In this document: in pieces, positions 1 through 10,135 of the stretch
Layout of the letters: each line of letters opens with the position of its first letter
Numbering within the stretch: position 1 is the first letter of the stretch
NCBI GenBank assembly: GCA_038380435.1
Contig: JAWZYU010000013.1
Location: 68,845,446 to 68,909,445 of the forward strand
Origin: Ryuthela nishihirai
Lineage: Eukaryota; Arthropoda; Arachnida; Araneae; Heptathelidae
Reading direction: 5' to 3'
Length of the DNA: 64,000 bases
Position numbers and translations under genes: made by a program
Notes under the pieces: model-generated
Databases searched by the model: none
What the model saw: only the letters and a program-made list of their open reading frames with translations
Told to the model about the DNA's origin: nothing

Positions 1-368
1 AATACAAGACTTCAAAACTAAGGTTATTACAAAATGCCAAATTTTCGAAATAATTACCGGAAAAATACCTCCGAATATCAAGTACTATTTATATTAATGC
101 TATTCCAAAAGAATTACTACATATATATTCTTTTAGAAGACTGAAAATGGAATTAAAACATTAATTGGTATTTTCTAATTAGCTGATTATTATGTGTTGT
201 GTTTTGTGGATTTATTTGATGTACGCCATTTTTGTGGCTGAATGACCCATGTTTAATATAATTTATTCATTTTCCTGCAGATAAGCTATTTAGCTTTGCG
301 GGTAAAATTGTAAATGTATTTGTACTCTTTTACTCTTATGAATAAAAATTACATTCTTTAAAAAAAAA
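1..368 (+). mobile_element. LINE 3' end with terminal stem-loop and poly(A)
   Basis: AT-rich 3' remnant of a non-LTR retrotransposon. One frame near 45-110 reads FEIITGKIPPNIKYY, resembling the C-terminal pattern of other LINEs here (compare LFNSLPDNMK at 52.5 kb), though stops follow. At 274-302 a stem-loop (CCTGC, then AAGCT/AGCTT, then GCGGG) is followed by AATAAA at 341-346 and an A-run at 360-368. The same arrangement recurs at 34645, 38495 and 56584, which is the main reason for the call. It is truncated by the window edge. Confidence 0.55.
274..302 (+). promoter_or_regulatory. LINE 3' UTR stem-loop, copy 1
   Basis: Inner stem AAGCT/AGCTT and outer stem CCTGC/GCGGG (one T-G wobble). 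AATAAA follows 39 bases downstream. Inferred role: RNA recognition by the element's reverse transcriptase or 3'-end formation. Confidence 0.5.
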
Positions 369-540
369 TTCCCAATCGAAGAAGTGTGTCAAAGATGAAA
401 GATCTCTTTATCGAAAGCTTTTTCGAAATCTATGTAAATAACGTCGATTGGATTGTCAGCGTCAATTGATGTAGCGCAATATATAAATATATATTTTGGG
501 AACGATGTTCGTTCCAATAGTTAATAATAATATAATAATA
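369..540 (-). mobile_element. LINE reverse transcriptase fragment (motif A)
   Basis: Read on the minus strand, about 480-400 encodes DVIYIDFEKAFDK, the canonical motif A of non-LTR reverse transcriptases (first catalytic Asp in IDF). A second piece at about 497-517 reads TNIVPKI, the same phrase found in the RT fragment at 2063-2302. Both therefore probably belong to one LINE family that has been broken and partly duplicated. The A-run at 360-368 separates it from the neighbouring LINE 3' end. Confidence 0.65.
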
Positions 541-597
541 ATACCCCCTCAAGCAGTTGCTTGCCACAGACGTCTGACAGGAGCCTTTCAGTTTATG
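541..597 (-). mobile_element. SINE-A 3' fragment
   Basis: Matches the 3' third of SINE-A in reverse: ACCCCCTCAAGCAG, then TGACAGGAGCCT. An ATT-rich tail lies at 515-540. The body stops exactly where the mariner-like inverted repeat begins at 598. Confidence 0.8.
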
Positions 598-2062
598 CAG
601 AGTGTCTCAAAAATATAGGTACAAACATTTAGGGGAGGTAGATAACATCTAAAGCAATGAGAATTGCATAGGAACCCATAACCGGAAACGTCATGGGAAA
701 GTGGTAGCAGAGGTAGTACAAGATCTGAAAGGACATAAAACAGTGATTAATGGGAAAACATTTATTGGACACAATTATAACAAATGGAGTACTAGATGAT
801 ACATTTCATAATGTTACAGCAGATGATCGAAGTTTCCACCATGAGAAGAGATGCATGCGTGACACCGACGGAGCATTGATTGCCGGACACGGTCGAACAC
901 ACCTGGAGTTTCTTTGATAGTAGCAGCAGCACAGACGAGCCTTGCCACGAGATACATGTCAGACTCCACAGGCGATTCACACACGGTAGCTTTGAGGGCT
1001 CCTCACAGAAAGAAATCAACGCTCGTTAAATCAGGTGAGTGTGGGGGCCAGGCAACTGGTCCAGCACGCCCAATCCATCGTTGCCCAAAAGACATGTTCA
1101 AATGCACACGAACACACCTTCCATAATGGGGAGGCGCCCCATCATATTGAAACCACATCTTGCGTCCACATTTGCTGGAACATGGGCAAGTAAGTCTGGT
1201 AGAACCTATTCCAGAAAGATCAGATACTTCGCAGAGGTCATGCGGAATGGTAAAAGGTATGGCCCGACTAAGCAGTCGCCGACCATACCTGCCCACACAT
1301 TTGCTGCGAAACGATGTTGTGCCGCATGGGTGCGCACCCCGTGGGGGTTCTCATGAGCTCACAAATGCGCATTGTGCTGATTGAATACGCCATCCCGAGT
1401 GAAACTGGCCTCATCAGTAAATAAAACATAAGCTGGGAAATTCACATCTTGGGCACCTTCTTGGAGATACCACTGCGCAAAATGCACACGTGCAGGATGA
1501 TCTGCGGGGAGAAGTAACTAAACCCTTTGGAGATGAAAGGAGTGTGAAGACTGGCCGTGCAAAACACGCTGTACACTGCAATGAGACACTCCTAATGCAA
1601 CAGCATGTGTGCTGGTACTAGGATTAGTCTCCGCGGCATCCAACACACTTTCTTCCACAGCGGGAGTATGCGTCGATCGTGGCCTGCCCTCACTTCTGCT
1701 ATGTCTTATGACACATAATCTCACAAATTTTGATGTGCACGCGCAAACAAATGGTAGCCCAGTACATGTCTGTATGGAAAGCGTTCTTGATTCATTCATT
1801 GAGCGGCTCGTCCGTTGCCCTCAGCTGTTCCATACACTAAGTGCATGTCTGCCAGCTCCCTGTTCGAATACTTTTGCATGCTCTTCGTCAGTCAACTACC
1901 GCTCGAATGAGGAAATCCGAAATTTCCCCTCTAGCGCACTGATGAACAGCGCTGCCTATTCATTTACGGTGACGTTTCCGGTTATGGGTTCCTATGCAAT
2001 TCTCATTCCTTTAGATGTTATCTACCTCTAAAGGTTTGTACCTATATTTTTGAGACACCCTG
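598..2062 (-). mobile_element. Mariner-like DNA transposon with about 95-bp inverted repeats
   Basis: The left end (CAGAGTGTCTCAAAAATATA) and right end (TTTTGAGACACCCTG) are inverted copies. The match runs about 95 bp inward, including the mirrored phrase AACCCATAACCGGAAACGTC. The 1465-bp element holds a decayed transposase on the minus strand. It resembles the elements at 48846-49583 and 60697-62187, whose ends also begin CAGGGTG. It lies inside a LINE RT frame: the 2063-2302 fragment ends HYI at the right junction. TA is present at the right edge but is not clean at the left. Confidence 0.85.
792..1799 (-). pseudogene. Decayed mariner-like transposase
   Basis: Cut-and-paste transposase in broken frames. 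From its N-terminus: a helix-turn-helix-like stretch (STHAVALGVSHCSVQRVLHG, about 1640-1580); the first catalytic Asp in YVLFTDEASFTRDGVFNQHN (about 1430-1375); the second in MWFQYDGAPPHYG (about 1160); and the third in WPPHSPDLTSVDFFL (about 1045-1003). Several stops and frameshifts interrupt it, so it is not functional. The family corresponds to arthropod transposases often annotated with DUF4817 or as Tc3/mariner-like. Confidence 0.85.
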
Positions 2063-2302
2063 TATATAGTGAACTAATCGCACTGTAGAGGAGCGGCGTG
2101 CCGTGAAACCAAACTGTTCATATGGAATAATATTACGCACCTGAAGAAAGTAAAAAAGCTTGAAGAGAATGCAACATTCCATTATTTTGGGAACTATGTT
2201 CGTTAGAGAGATTGAACTGTAATTGGTAGGATCAGTGGGATCATTTTCTTTCTTGTAAATTGGAATGAGTCCAGTTAAGCGGAATCCGGCCAGATTCCAC
2301 AT
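2063..2302 (-). pseudogene. LINE reverse transcriptase fragment (RT N-terminal part)
   Basis: The minus frame reads LIPIYKKENDPTDPTNY, then SISLTNIVPKIMECCIL, then IPYEQFGFTARRSSTVRLVH. This is the fingers region of Jockey/CR1-like reverse transcriptases (usual form: NYRPISLTNI... and QFGFR). It is cut at 2063 by the mariner-like element; the next expected piece (motif A) is found at about 400-480. Confidence 0.8.
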
Positions 2303-2937
2303 TCTACACCAACAAGGTTGGTCATTAGAAGTTATCTCAAAAGTTAAGCGTAAATAGCAACTGTTACAACAAATCTTTTATATGAAATTAAAATAATTAA
2401 ATGTACTAAAATATATAAAATGACATAAATTCAATCGTGCAAATAACTTTGTGAACTGATTCTTTAAAGTTATATTAATTTTTAGAATAATATTTGGACA
2501 TTGCAATAGCAGGCAAGTTTTAAATGTTTACAACTATCTCTTTTAATATTAATTGAGCATTGTTTAGAAAACGAAATTTAAAGAATGCTGAATCAGATTT
2601 TCCATTATTTTCGGTGACATTTTTAGTAAAAATTTTATTTATAAAATTTGGGAGCTTTGAATGCTATTTTCACTCAATATGGAAGTGTCAGGGTATTTTT
2701 CGAAATAATGTGTATATGATGAACAAAACTATAAACAAAACTCCCAAAATTAACAGCCCATATTTGGTACATGAATACAAGCAAAAACGTAACTGCAAAA
2801 GAAAGATCATAGTATCATCAGTAGTAGAGTATCAAATGAGATTACCTATAGACATGGGACTATAATATATATAATATGATAAATATGCTAAAACTATTTA
2901 GTTTCGCTTTTAGTGGGATTCGGACACACGATGCAGT
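2303..2937. other. AT-rich stretch, nothing recognised
   Basis: An open frame of 101 codons at 2560-2865 (+) is Lys/Asn/Phe-rich, as expected by chance in AT-rich DNA. No domain or repeat was recognised. Confidence 0.5.
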
Positions 2938-3221
2938 GGATTGGGTTGTTTTATCTCTGAGCGGCGCTTATTTACACATAGTGGGCTAAATGGCCAGGTC
3001 ACAAGAACCCCGAAGGCTCAGGGAAGGTTGGGGTAGGGGACCCACTGACACAGCTGTTGAAAGACAGATGGTAGCCTCCCATCAAGGCCATCCAGCGTGT
3101 TCTTTAAGATACACAGGGTATGGCTCTTCTGCACACGGCAACACGGCTTAACGTCCCATGCGACTGACGGCTGCCTTTCCTAGCCCATTGGTATCCTCTA
3201 CTGGCTGTTACGAGGAAGGCT
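2938..3221 (-). mobile_element. SINE-B, 5' truncated
   Basis: Reverse copy of the Thr-tRNA-derived SINE. It begins with the terminal block GGGTTGTTTTA-CTCTGAGCGGC, then TGGGCTAAATGGCCAGGTCA, then GGGGACCCACTG, and ends in the CATCGGTGTCC-like block. The tRNA head is missing. Confidence 0.85.
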
Positions 3222-3585
3222 AGGGTTTGTCTCTCGAAGGTCGTAATCGTAATGTTTTTACTTTTGCTTTAGCTTTTCCCTATATTTCAGTAAGTAGATG
3301 GAGCGCTGATTCTAATTCAGAATAACAGATTCACTCAACTCGGAAAGTTTTCTTTAACAAACAAAGTTTAATAAGAGAGAAGGTAATAGATATAACAACT
3401 GCTACTAAAACGCTGCTGATTGAGATTAGTTCTACTTTTCCACAAAGAAGTTTGAATTCAATGACATCTGAAGTTTGACACAAAAATCTTGAAATTTGAG
3501 GTAGTCACCTGAGGAATGTTACATCACTCGTACTCCAAGAAGGAAGGTCCACTGTCCTCAAAAGGCTTTAGTGAATCCTCATCTA
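3222..3585. other. No feature seen
   Basis: Unremarkable AT-rich sequence between SINE-B and the RTE-like LINE 3' end. Confidence 0.4.
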
Positions 3586-3882
3586 TGGATACATACAGAA
3601 TACATAAAAAATCCTCATACAGCCATGGGCTGCATGAGGATCCATCTGCGCAATTTTGCTCTCCAGACGTGTATCTTTTGAGCTATAGCTGCTGCATTTG
3701 GCCACTCTACGCAAATTCTGGCAAGGTCCTGTTTGACATTGTCTGCCCATCGCATCCTTGGTCTGATACTTTCTGATACCCTTAGGTACACTGTTCATAA
3801 TCCTCTTTACCAATCTGGAGCTATGCATACAGGCAACATGGGCAAACCAACGCAGTCTTTCTCTGCACAATATGCTGCTCAA
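3583..3882 (-). pseudogene. LINE C-terminal segment
   Basis: Reads ERLRWFAHVACMHSSRLVKR, then IMNSVPKGIRKYQ. This is the post-RT 'RLRWFGHVARM' region typical of RTE-like LINE polyproteins, which ends in a Trp-containing RxRMRWxDxVKxDL block. Here the end is frameshifted (DAMGRQCQTGPCQNL). Confidence 0.75.
3611..3641 (-). promoter_or_regulatory. Palindrome at RTE-like LINE 3' end
   Basis: ATCCTCATACAGCC and GGCTGCATGAGGAT are 14-base inverted arms with one mismatch around ATG. The related sequence survives in part at the 3' end of copy 2 (about 18980-19000). Confidence 0.5.
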
Positions 3883-4178
3883 AAGAGGTTGATGACTCCT
3901 TCTTCAAACCTCATCTCTTACAAAGTCGAACCACCTAATGCCCAAGATACTGCGTAAGCATCTAGACTCAAAGGTATCAAGTGTTTTGTTATCCTGCTTA
4001 TAAAGGGTCCATGTTTCGCTATTATAACTAATCTTAGAAAGGACCAAACTATTATGCAGTCTAATGTTTTGTCTTTAGGTGTATACGCCTATTTTTTCAT
4101 ATTCTCCATAGATTCTTAAAAGTCCAGCTGCAATACCTATTTTTCTATTTATCTCATGTCGCACATCACCAGTATCTG

Positions 4179-4920
4179 TTAAATAGCTCCCAAGATAATT
4201 AAACTGAGACACATGTTCAACAGTGCAAGCCGTTCAAAAGCAACTGAAGTACCATCTGCCTGACCAATTTTCATCACTTTAATTTTTTCTCTGTTTATCA
4301 CCAAACCTATTCTGTTACCAGTTTCATCAACAGCCCTAATAAACGAATTCATCTCATCAACATCGGTAGCCAAGGCCAAATCATCTGCATAATCTAAATC
4401 AGAAGTTTTGAAATATCTAGATCATTTAAGGCCAAAATTTTTCCCATGCAAAGAATTTCGCATTACATAATGAATAACCAAATTAAAGAGAAAAGGAGAC
4501 AAAATGCACCCTACTGTCACTCCACTAGCAATGCTAAAGCATTCGCTGCAAGGCGTACCAACTCTCACACACGATTCAGTGTTATTAAAGAGAGCTCTCA
4601 TTCCACTAATTAACTGATCAGGTATTCCATATGAACTAACAATCAACCACAAATTATGTCGATCAACAAAGTCAAATCCCTTTCTGAAATCTATGAAGCT
4701 GGCAACCACAGGTTTCTGAAACTCTCAACATTTCTCAAAAATCTGCCTAAGTGAAAATATTTGATCAATACATCCCCTACCACTTCTAAATCCACACTGT
4801 TCACCACGCAGTTGTCCATCAACCAAATCCTTAATTCTATTAAGTATAATCATGCAAAGAACTTTATCTGGAACAAAAAGTAAACTAATTCCTCTTTAAT
4901 TATCACAACAACTGCAATCA
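4179..4920 (-). pseudogene. RTE-like LINE reverse transcriptase
   Basis: RNA-dependent DNA polymerase of the LINE. Motif A reads VASFIDFRKGFDFVDR (about 4705-4660). GIPDQLISGMRALFNNTESC follows, then the motif B-like phrase SGVTVGCILSPFLFNLVI (about 4540-4470, usually GVRQGCxLSPxLFN). Antisense sequence upstream (4741-4830) matches the 'GFRSGRGCIDQIF' region. The downstream frame 4379-4179 holds MALATDVDEMNSFIRAVDET, just past the expected (Y/L)ADD box. Frameshifts make it non-functional. Confidence 0.85.
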
Positions 4921-5160
4921 CCTTTTTTTAAAAATTGGGACAATGATAGCTCTAGTAAAATCCTTAGGAACAACACCTCTATCATAAAAAATATTCAAAA
5001 TTTCAGTCAGCCATGTAACAACACAAATGTTCCCAGCTCTAAGCATTTCCCTGGTGATTTCATCCTCCCCTGGGGATTTATGCAGTTTTAATTTAGGGAC
5101 AGCAAATGCGACTTCGGAATGTGATACAGGGCCGTCATAAAAGCCAGCAATGCAGTTATC

Positions 5161-5691
5161 CTAATTACATACAATGGGAGTAGAAATAATCACATTATTT
5201 AGAACATCTCTGAAATGTTCATCCCATCTAGCCATCACAGAGTCCTCATCTTCAACCACCTTGCCATATTTATCCCTCAATCCCTGTGTACCTGTCTGTT
5301 TCTTTCCGCATAAAATATTAATAATTTGGTATAACCCTCTGTTGTGGTGCTGTCTAACTGCTTCCTCTGTTTTGTCAGCCAAGCTATCAAGCCAAAGATT
5401 CTTATCAGCTGTTAACTGATCCTTTACATGTTTAGTTAGCTCGTTGTAATGCCTTCTGTTTGGACTAGTAGGGTGTTGATTCATATTAATCCTGCACTTC
5501 CTTCTTTCTAAAATAAGTTCCATAGTCTTATCACTCAAATAATTTTGTTTCCTGTGTTCCCTTTTACCCAAAAGCGTACTGTTGGTTTCAAGAAAAGCCT
5601 GTTTAAACTGATCCGATTCTTTCTCAACTTCAACAGTAAGATTGTCATAATGACAAACCACGATTGTCATAATGACTAAGTAGCCTATCAT
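5161..5691 (-). pseudogene. RTE-like LINE linker between endonuclease and RT
   Basis: A 176-codon frame with KREHRKQNYLSDKTMELILE, then RRKCRINMN, then GLYQIINILCGKKQTGTQGL and VMARWDEHFRDVLNN. This is the conserved charged linker of arthropod endonuclease-RT proteins (usual 'LSxxTxxLIxxRR' and 'RWxEHFxxLLN'). It is the longest intact piece of this LINE copy. The last part of the frame before its start (nearer 5690) is probably not native. Confidence 0.8.
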
Positions 5692-6009
5692 GGTATACTT
5701 TGGCTATATCTGGATCTTGCAGACCTTCAGTGTTGAAGGTAATTTTCTTAACCTTAGAAAAAAATTTCCTAAACTTCAACTGCAAGACACTTTTGACCAG
5801 GTAATGGTCAGACCCAATATCGGCTACCCTGTATGATCTGGTGTTCCTAGCTGAACTAGCCCATTTTCTGTTAATTAAAATATAATCTATTATATTCCTG
5901 TGTAACCTATCAGGTGAAATCCATGTATATATATATATAAATATCCGGTGTTTGTAATATTTGCTAGTTATTCGTATATTGTTAAATTTACTTACCTATA
6001 GGAGACGTT

Positions 6010-6024
6010 CCCCATTGTCATTGG
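6010..6024 (+). repeat. Left target-site duplication of SINE-B
   Basis: CCCCATTGTCATTGG, repeated exactly at 6410-6424. Confidence 0.9.
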
Positions 6025-6409
6025 TTTGGGTTGGGTTGTTTTTACCTCTGAGCGGCACTTATTTGCACACCATGGGCTAAATGGCCAGGTCACGTGGACT
6101 CCGAAGGCTCAGAGAAGGTTGGGTGAGGGGACCCACTGGAACAGCTGTTGAGAGACAGATGGTAGCCCCGTCTAGGCCATCCAGCGTGTTCTTTAACGTG
6201 CACAGGGCATGCTCTCCCGCACACGGGGCCACAGCTTAACGTCCCATCCGACGGACGGTGGCCTTTCCAAGCCCATCGGTGTCCCCAACTGACCGTGGGC
6301 AGGGCGGGGAATTTTGCGGAGATAAATCTCAACGCTGGCCGAGCTGGGACTTAAACCTGGTAACTACAGATTATGAACCTGGCGCGCTACCGACTGGGTC
6401 ACCTACGCC
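6025..6409 (-). mobile_element. SINE-B, full length, inserted in the RTE-like LINE
   Basis: tRNA-derived SINE in reverse. The head at its right end is the complement of a GGTAGCGCGCCAGG...GGTTTAAGTCCCAGCT promoter region; a central TCCGTCGGATGGGACGTTAA block and a 3' CCATTTAGCCCATGGTGTGC block follow. It sits between perfect 15-bp direct repeats (6010-6024 and 6410-6424) that are part of the LINE, so it inserted after the LINE. Confidence 0.93.
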
Positions 6410-6424
6410 CCCCATTGTCATTGG
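6410..6424 (+). repeat. Right target-site duplication of SINE-B
   Basis: CCCCATTGTCATTGG, identical to 6010-6024. Confidence 0.9.
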
Positions 6425-6429
6425 AACAA

Positions 6430-6925
6430 CTAATGCCAAAGTGACCTAAAACTCCTGCACAAAGTTGAGTCAGTACCAACTTTAGCATTGAAGTCACCTA
6501 GCACAAGAGAAATATCTCCTTTCTTCACAGAATTCAAAATATCCGGAAGCTGGCTGTAAAACATATCCTTCTCGTTCTTATCAGACATCAAAAGTGTCTC
6601 TGTGGGGGCATAACAACAGATAACATTCAAGTCTTTAATTTTTGTTTTAGATTTTATGTTAAGAAATCTTTGATTAATGCAGTCATATCCTAGAAGAGCA
6701 TCACTGGTGTGTCTGCTGAGAAGTAAACCTACACCTTGGAGATGCTTTCCATCTCCCTGCCTGAAAAGAGAAATTTAAAGTTATTTTTAAGTATATCACC
6801 TTTACCTGTCCATCTGATCTCTTGCAAGCCTAAAATATCTAGGTTATAGCGCTGGAATTCGTGCGTGAGGACATCAAGAGAATAATCTCTATATTAATGT
6901 CCTTACGTTCCACATTCCTGCAGAG
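6430..6925 (-). pseudogene. RTE-like LINE endonuclease domain
   Basis: AP-endonuclease-like (EEP) domain that nicks target DNA. Near 6917-6890 one frame reads GMWNVRTL. After a frameshift, LDVLTHEFQRYNLDILGLQE continues into IRWTGKGDI (catalytic Glu in QE). A 66-codon frame at 6630-6430 follows with VICCYAPTE and ISLVLGDFNAKVG (the GDFN metal/catalytic motif). The SINE-B insertion at 6409 removes continuity with the linker. Confidence 0.85.
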
Positions 6926-7560
6926 AGAAAATGATTAGTAGGATTTTTAAAGAAACTAGGTTTATTGAGATAAGTAGGGCGAACAATATCAAACAGCCCC
7001 CGATCGCAGGCATGGGGCAAAGACCTGTTCCTCTTCCGCTAAAGGCTGAAGTGAGTTTTCAAGTCGACTCTTTCAAGAGCCATATGGCCTGCCTGAGACA
7101 CATTGCTCCAGTTTAGGATTGACGATGCCCAACTAGCTAAGTGAAGTTCAAATACCTGCTATTTCCTCTGAGCAGGATTATCCACCAGCTGATATAAGGT
7201 ATCTCAAGTCTCTGTTCACTTAGAGCTGGCAACCCAAAAGCAAACAGAAAACACAGCGGCAGATTCTCCCTTAACAGAGAGAACCACCAGTGCAGCAAGT
7301 GCAGGATCCATAATCAAGCTCAAATCGAGTCTAGTAGGTATAAATGGTCACCATCAGGAACCTGTGAAGTTGACCACACCTGAGCAGGGTTGAAAAAAAA
7401 GTGGCCATAGATGACCAGATCAGTAGGCAATCCTGAACTAGCAAGTCCAACTCTTCCGTTCCCTTCTAAAAGAGAATATCTCTTTTGAAAGGTACTAACG
7501 GTCTGCACCACGGGAAGGCGGGGTCGGACATTAGGCGCTAGACCTGGCCTGTTCTGTGCA
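6926..7560 (-). mobile_element. Probable 5' region of the RTE-like LINE
   Basis: Minus-strand sequence directly upstream of the endonuclease start. A 63-codon frame at 7511-7320 (SSGLPTDLVIYGHFFFNPAQ, then VWSTSQVPDGDH) is not a family I recognise. It is assigned by position only. Confidence 0.35.
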
Positions 7561-8194
7561 TCATCACTGGGGATTAGTACACAGCTCTCCTTTAAGTTTA
7601 TCTCTAGCTACTATTTATAGACCCGTCTATGGATATGACATGGGAAAACAATTCTTAATTGGATGGCTTACTATTGACTTAAATTTGAATGCTCAGCTTA
7701 AATAGCTCAAGAGCAGAATGAAGAAGGAATCGAAAGGGACGCTTGGAGGCTGGGCTGACAGCTGGGGTGGGCTCTATCTAGTTCAGTTGTCTCTGACACT
7801 CTTCAATGGCTAATTAGGGGTGAAAAACTCGGTACCATCGTGGGGCTCAGGATAATATTTTTTGTCCGATCCAAAAACACCTCCCAAGTTTTCTGTTAAC
7901 GTTTTCTATTGGTTTTTGGTAATGAGACGCCCAGGGGCTGATGACCATATTAGGGCATCTCACTGGTTGATATTGTATCTCAGGGGAATCAAATCTCCCA
8001 AATATCTAAACAAAGAGAACCTCCAAATAAGATGCAGAAGTGGCAGAGAGAGAGTGAGTGAGGACTCTAAAAAAAAAATCCTGTTAACTCCTGGTTCCTT
8101 TGCCTCTTTTAGAATTCTGATATACTTAACTGTTTTATTAAAATTTCATAATTTCTATATTATCAGTTATCAAGGGATGCTAATACCATAATAA
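7561..8194. other. No feature seen
   Basis: A 109-codon frame at 7862-8191 (+) has no recognisable domain and is probably chance. Confidence 0.4.
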
Positions 8195-8306
8195 CATGAC
8201 CGAGGGCAGGGCGGGGAGTTTTGCGGAGATAATATCAACGCTGACCCAGCTGGAACTCGAACCTGATTACGAGCCTGGCACGCTACTGACTGAGCCCCCC
8301 CCCTCC
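8195..8306 (-). mobile_element. SINE-B head fragment
   Basis: Reverse tRNA-like head: complement of AGTAGCGTGCCAGGCTCGTA with B-box AGGTTCGAGTTCC, then the AACTCCCCGCCCTGCCC block. It is truncated beyond about 110 bp. Confidence 0.8.
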
Positions 8307-8375
8307 CCCAAGGTGTAGTGGTCGGCACACCTGGCATGTTCTGGGGTGAGAGGGTTCGAATCCCAGTCATGGTGA
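8307..8375 (+). mobile_element. tRNA-like head (family C)
   Basis: AGGTGTAGTGGTCGGCAC (A-box-like), CCTGGCATGTTC (anticodon arm-like) and GGGTTCGAATCCC (B box). It directly abuts the SINE-B fragment. It belongs to the CTGGCATG...GGTTCRAATC group seen also at 22.8, 23.1, 42.7, 57.0 and 57.3 kb. There is no complete acceptor stem, so it is not called a tRNA gene. Confidence 0.5.
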
Positions 8376-8482
8376 AACTAAATATTTTCACCTAACTATT
8401 GCGTAGTAACATAACTTATTAATTATTTAATAAAACTCTGCAAAATGAAAATTAAATTACTTCTAAATATTATATATTATTG

Positions 8483-8690
8483 GGGCCGTCCCGTAGTAGA
8501 ATGGATAGAGTGCTTGGCTATTGATGGAAAGGGACCTAGGGTTGAACTTGGGTAAGACATTGATGTTTGTATTGTCTTTCTGGTGAGGTCTCGCCTTCCT
8601 CACGGATCTTCCCTATGGCGTATAAACTGACAGGCTCCTGTCATACTTCTGTGGCAAGCAGCTGCTTGAGGGATAATTCATTTTTATTGC
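8483..8690 (+). mobile_element. SINE-A, divergent full-length copy
   Basis: Begins GGCCGTCCCGTAGTAGAATG, carries a decayed B box (GGGTTGAACTTG), then TTTCTGGTGAGGTCTCG and the 3' block CTGACAGGCTCCTGTCA...CAAGCAGCTGCTTGAGGG. More diverged than the copies at 15.1, 18.7 and 24.2 kb. Confidence 0.85.
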
Positions 8691-9189
8691 TATATATTAT
8701 TATGCAATTTATGTATTTTACTTACATATTTTTTATTCATCACCTATGACCAGACACATAAAGAGTTAGATTTCAATGAATAATTTTGCGATAATTATTA
8801 TAAATCCATATTACGAATCATTATCTGCAGGAATATTCTGCCGGGTAGTTGCGTGTGTTTACGAAATTGATTTGCGTCAGATAGAGACTCTATTTCCGAC
8901 CAACAGGTGTGCTCACTATGAGTATGTGCCAGCAACCACTGTAAACGACGAACGTTAGATCAGATGTCAGATATGAGTGAAATACGAGGACGCTGAACGT
9001 GCAACGCATCGCAGTCACGTAGGTGGTGGCTTATGTTTCTCTGTTGGTATCTGATACGTTGCTTCGTAACGTTGAAATTCCCCATCGATGATTTCCTATA
9101 TTCCCAATATTGGCACTAGCAGCAGGTTCCATCACCAAAGCTTTCATATAGTCCTGAAAGCTTGGATCACCCAAAACAATAAATAAAAG
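8691..9189. other. No feature seen
   Basis: No domain, repeat family or palindrome recognised. Confidence 0.4.
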
Positions 9190-9400
9190 GGGAATAGGGG
9201 GAGGCGGTCAAGTGACTCGATTGAACAGAAAAATGTTTGGGGAAAGGTGAGTGATTCGATCGAACAGAAAAAAATTGGGTTGGTGGCAAGTGACTCGATC
9301 AAAAAGAAAAAAAAAATTTTTTTTGGGGGGGGGAGTGATTCGATCGAAGTGAACAAAAGTTGGTGGTGGCCAAGCAATTCGATTGAACAGGAACTAGAAG
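9190..9400 (+). repeat. 39-bp minisatellite, five units
   Basis: AGTGAYTCGATYGAACAG starts at 9211, 9250, 9289, 9334 and 9373, spacing 39, 39, 45 and 39 bp. The 45-bp unit is lengthened by A/T/G homopolymer runs at 9305-9333. Because 39 is a multiple of three, a repetitive Ser/Asp/Ile/Glu frame stays open, which I judge incidental. Confidence 0.85.
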
Positions 9401-9850
9401 GACGCATAATCACCTCTGGCTCATATGAAAATCTCGTTTTTAAAAGTGAAAGACGTTTTTCCTTTATCTACTGTTTTATTCCTTAAAAGTTTTAATTTGA
9501 GCAAACGGATGATGGCAAAAATGCAAATAGTACTTCATTAGTAACTATACAGCATAAAAGTATTCTCCTTTTAATTCTTAAAACTTAAAACTGGCAACTC
9601 CCACAACTCTCTCAAAAAAGTGGGTACATTATTACTGTCAGTGGAATATTTCTTAAAACCTACCACTAATTTTTCAGATTTCTATTCTACATATAATATT
9701 TGTAAACTTTATAATAACTTTGCCGTTTCACCATTTCAGTGATCTGTAAAAATTTATATATTAAAACTATCTTAAGTATTGAAAAAATGTGAATTATAAT
9801 ATATCATTAGTATCATTCAAATTGAAAAAAAGAGTTTTCTGATTATAATT
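9401..9850. other. AT-rich, no feature seen
   Basis: Homopolymer-rich sequence without coding or repeat signal. Confidence 0.4.
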
Positions 9851-9852
9851 TT

Positions 9853-10135
9853 CATTGTTACCATTGGAAACTTCATGACGTTCACATTCCACCACCAGAA
9901 TTTCATATTTCTATCATTAATACATTGTTGCAATATTCGTTGGAAATTTTTGAATCTTCAACCTTTATCACCGTTAGAGGGCGCAATTATAATTTTCGAA
10001 AGATTCCGAAAGTGCGAATCAAAATGTTTTATCAATTCCTATCTAACCCTAAAAATGTTGATTTTTTTCCCTTTATCCTTAAATACAAACAATTATCTGT
10101 TAAAACTAAAAATTGTCTTCCCCCCCTGGGGTTAA
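9853..10135 (+). repeat. Dispersed repeat R, unit 1
   Basis: Starts CATTGTTACCATTGGAAAC, then CATGACGTTCACATTCCA, then GTTAGAGGGCGCAATTATAA, then AGATTCCGAAAGTGCG. It is followed directly by a second diverged unit. A reverse copy lies at 43938-44118. No terminal repeats or coding region were found. Confidence 0.75.

Larger units (their letters stand above)
3586..7560 (-). mobile_element. RTE-like LINE, copy 1
   Basis: Long minus-strand non-LTR retrotransposon with endonuclease (about 6925-6430), linker (about 5691-5161), reverse transcriptase (about 4900-4179) and a C-terminal RLRWFAHVACMHSSRLVKRI block (about 3870-3810), all broken by stops. The order and wording match endonuclease-reverse transcriptases of the RTE/BovB-like type common in arthropods. 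A SINE-B interrupts it at 6025-6409. A related copy lies at 18936-23630. The 5' limit is uncertain; sequence to about 7560 may be 5' UTR. The 3' end has a hairpin at 3611-3641 and a CATA-rich tail. Confidence 0.85.

Noticed and set aside
1609..2031. 140-codon plus frame
   Set aside because: Antisense to the mariner-like transposase and its right inverted repeat.
2560..2865. 101-codon plus frame as a gene
   Set aside because: Composition follows AT content (Lys, Asn, Phe, Ile); no motif.
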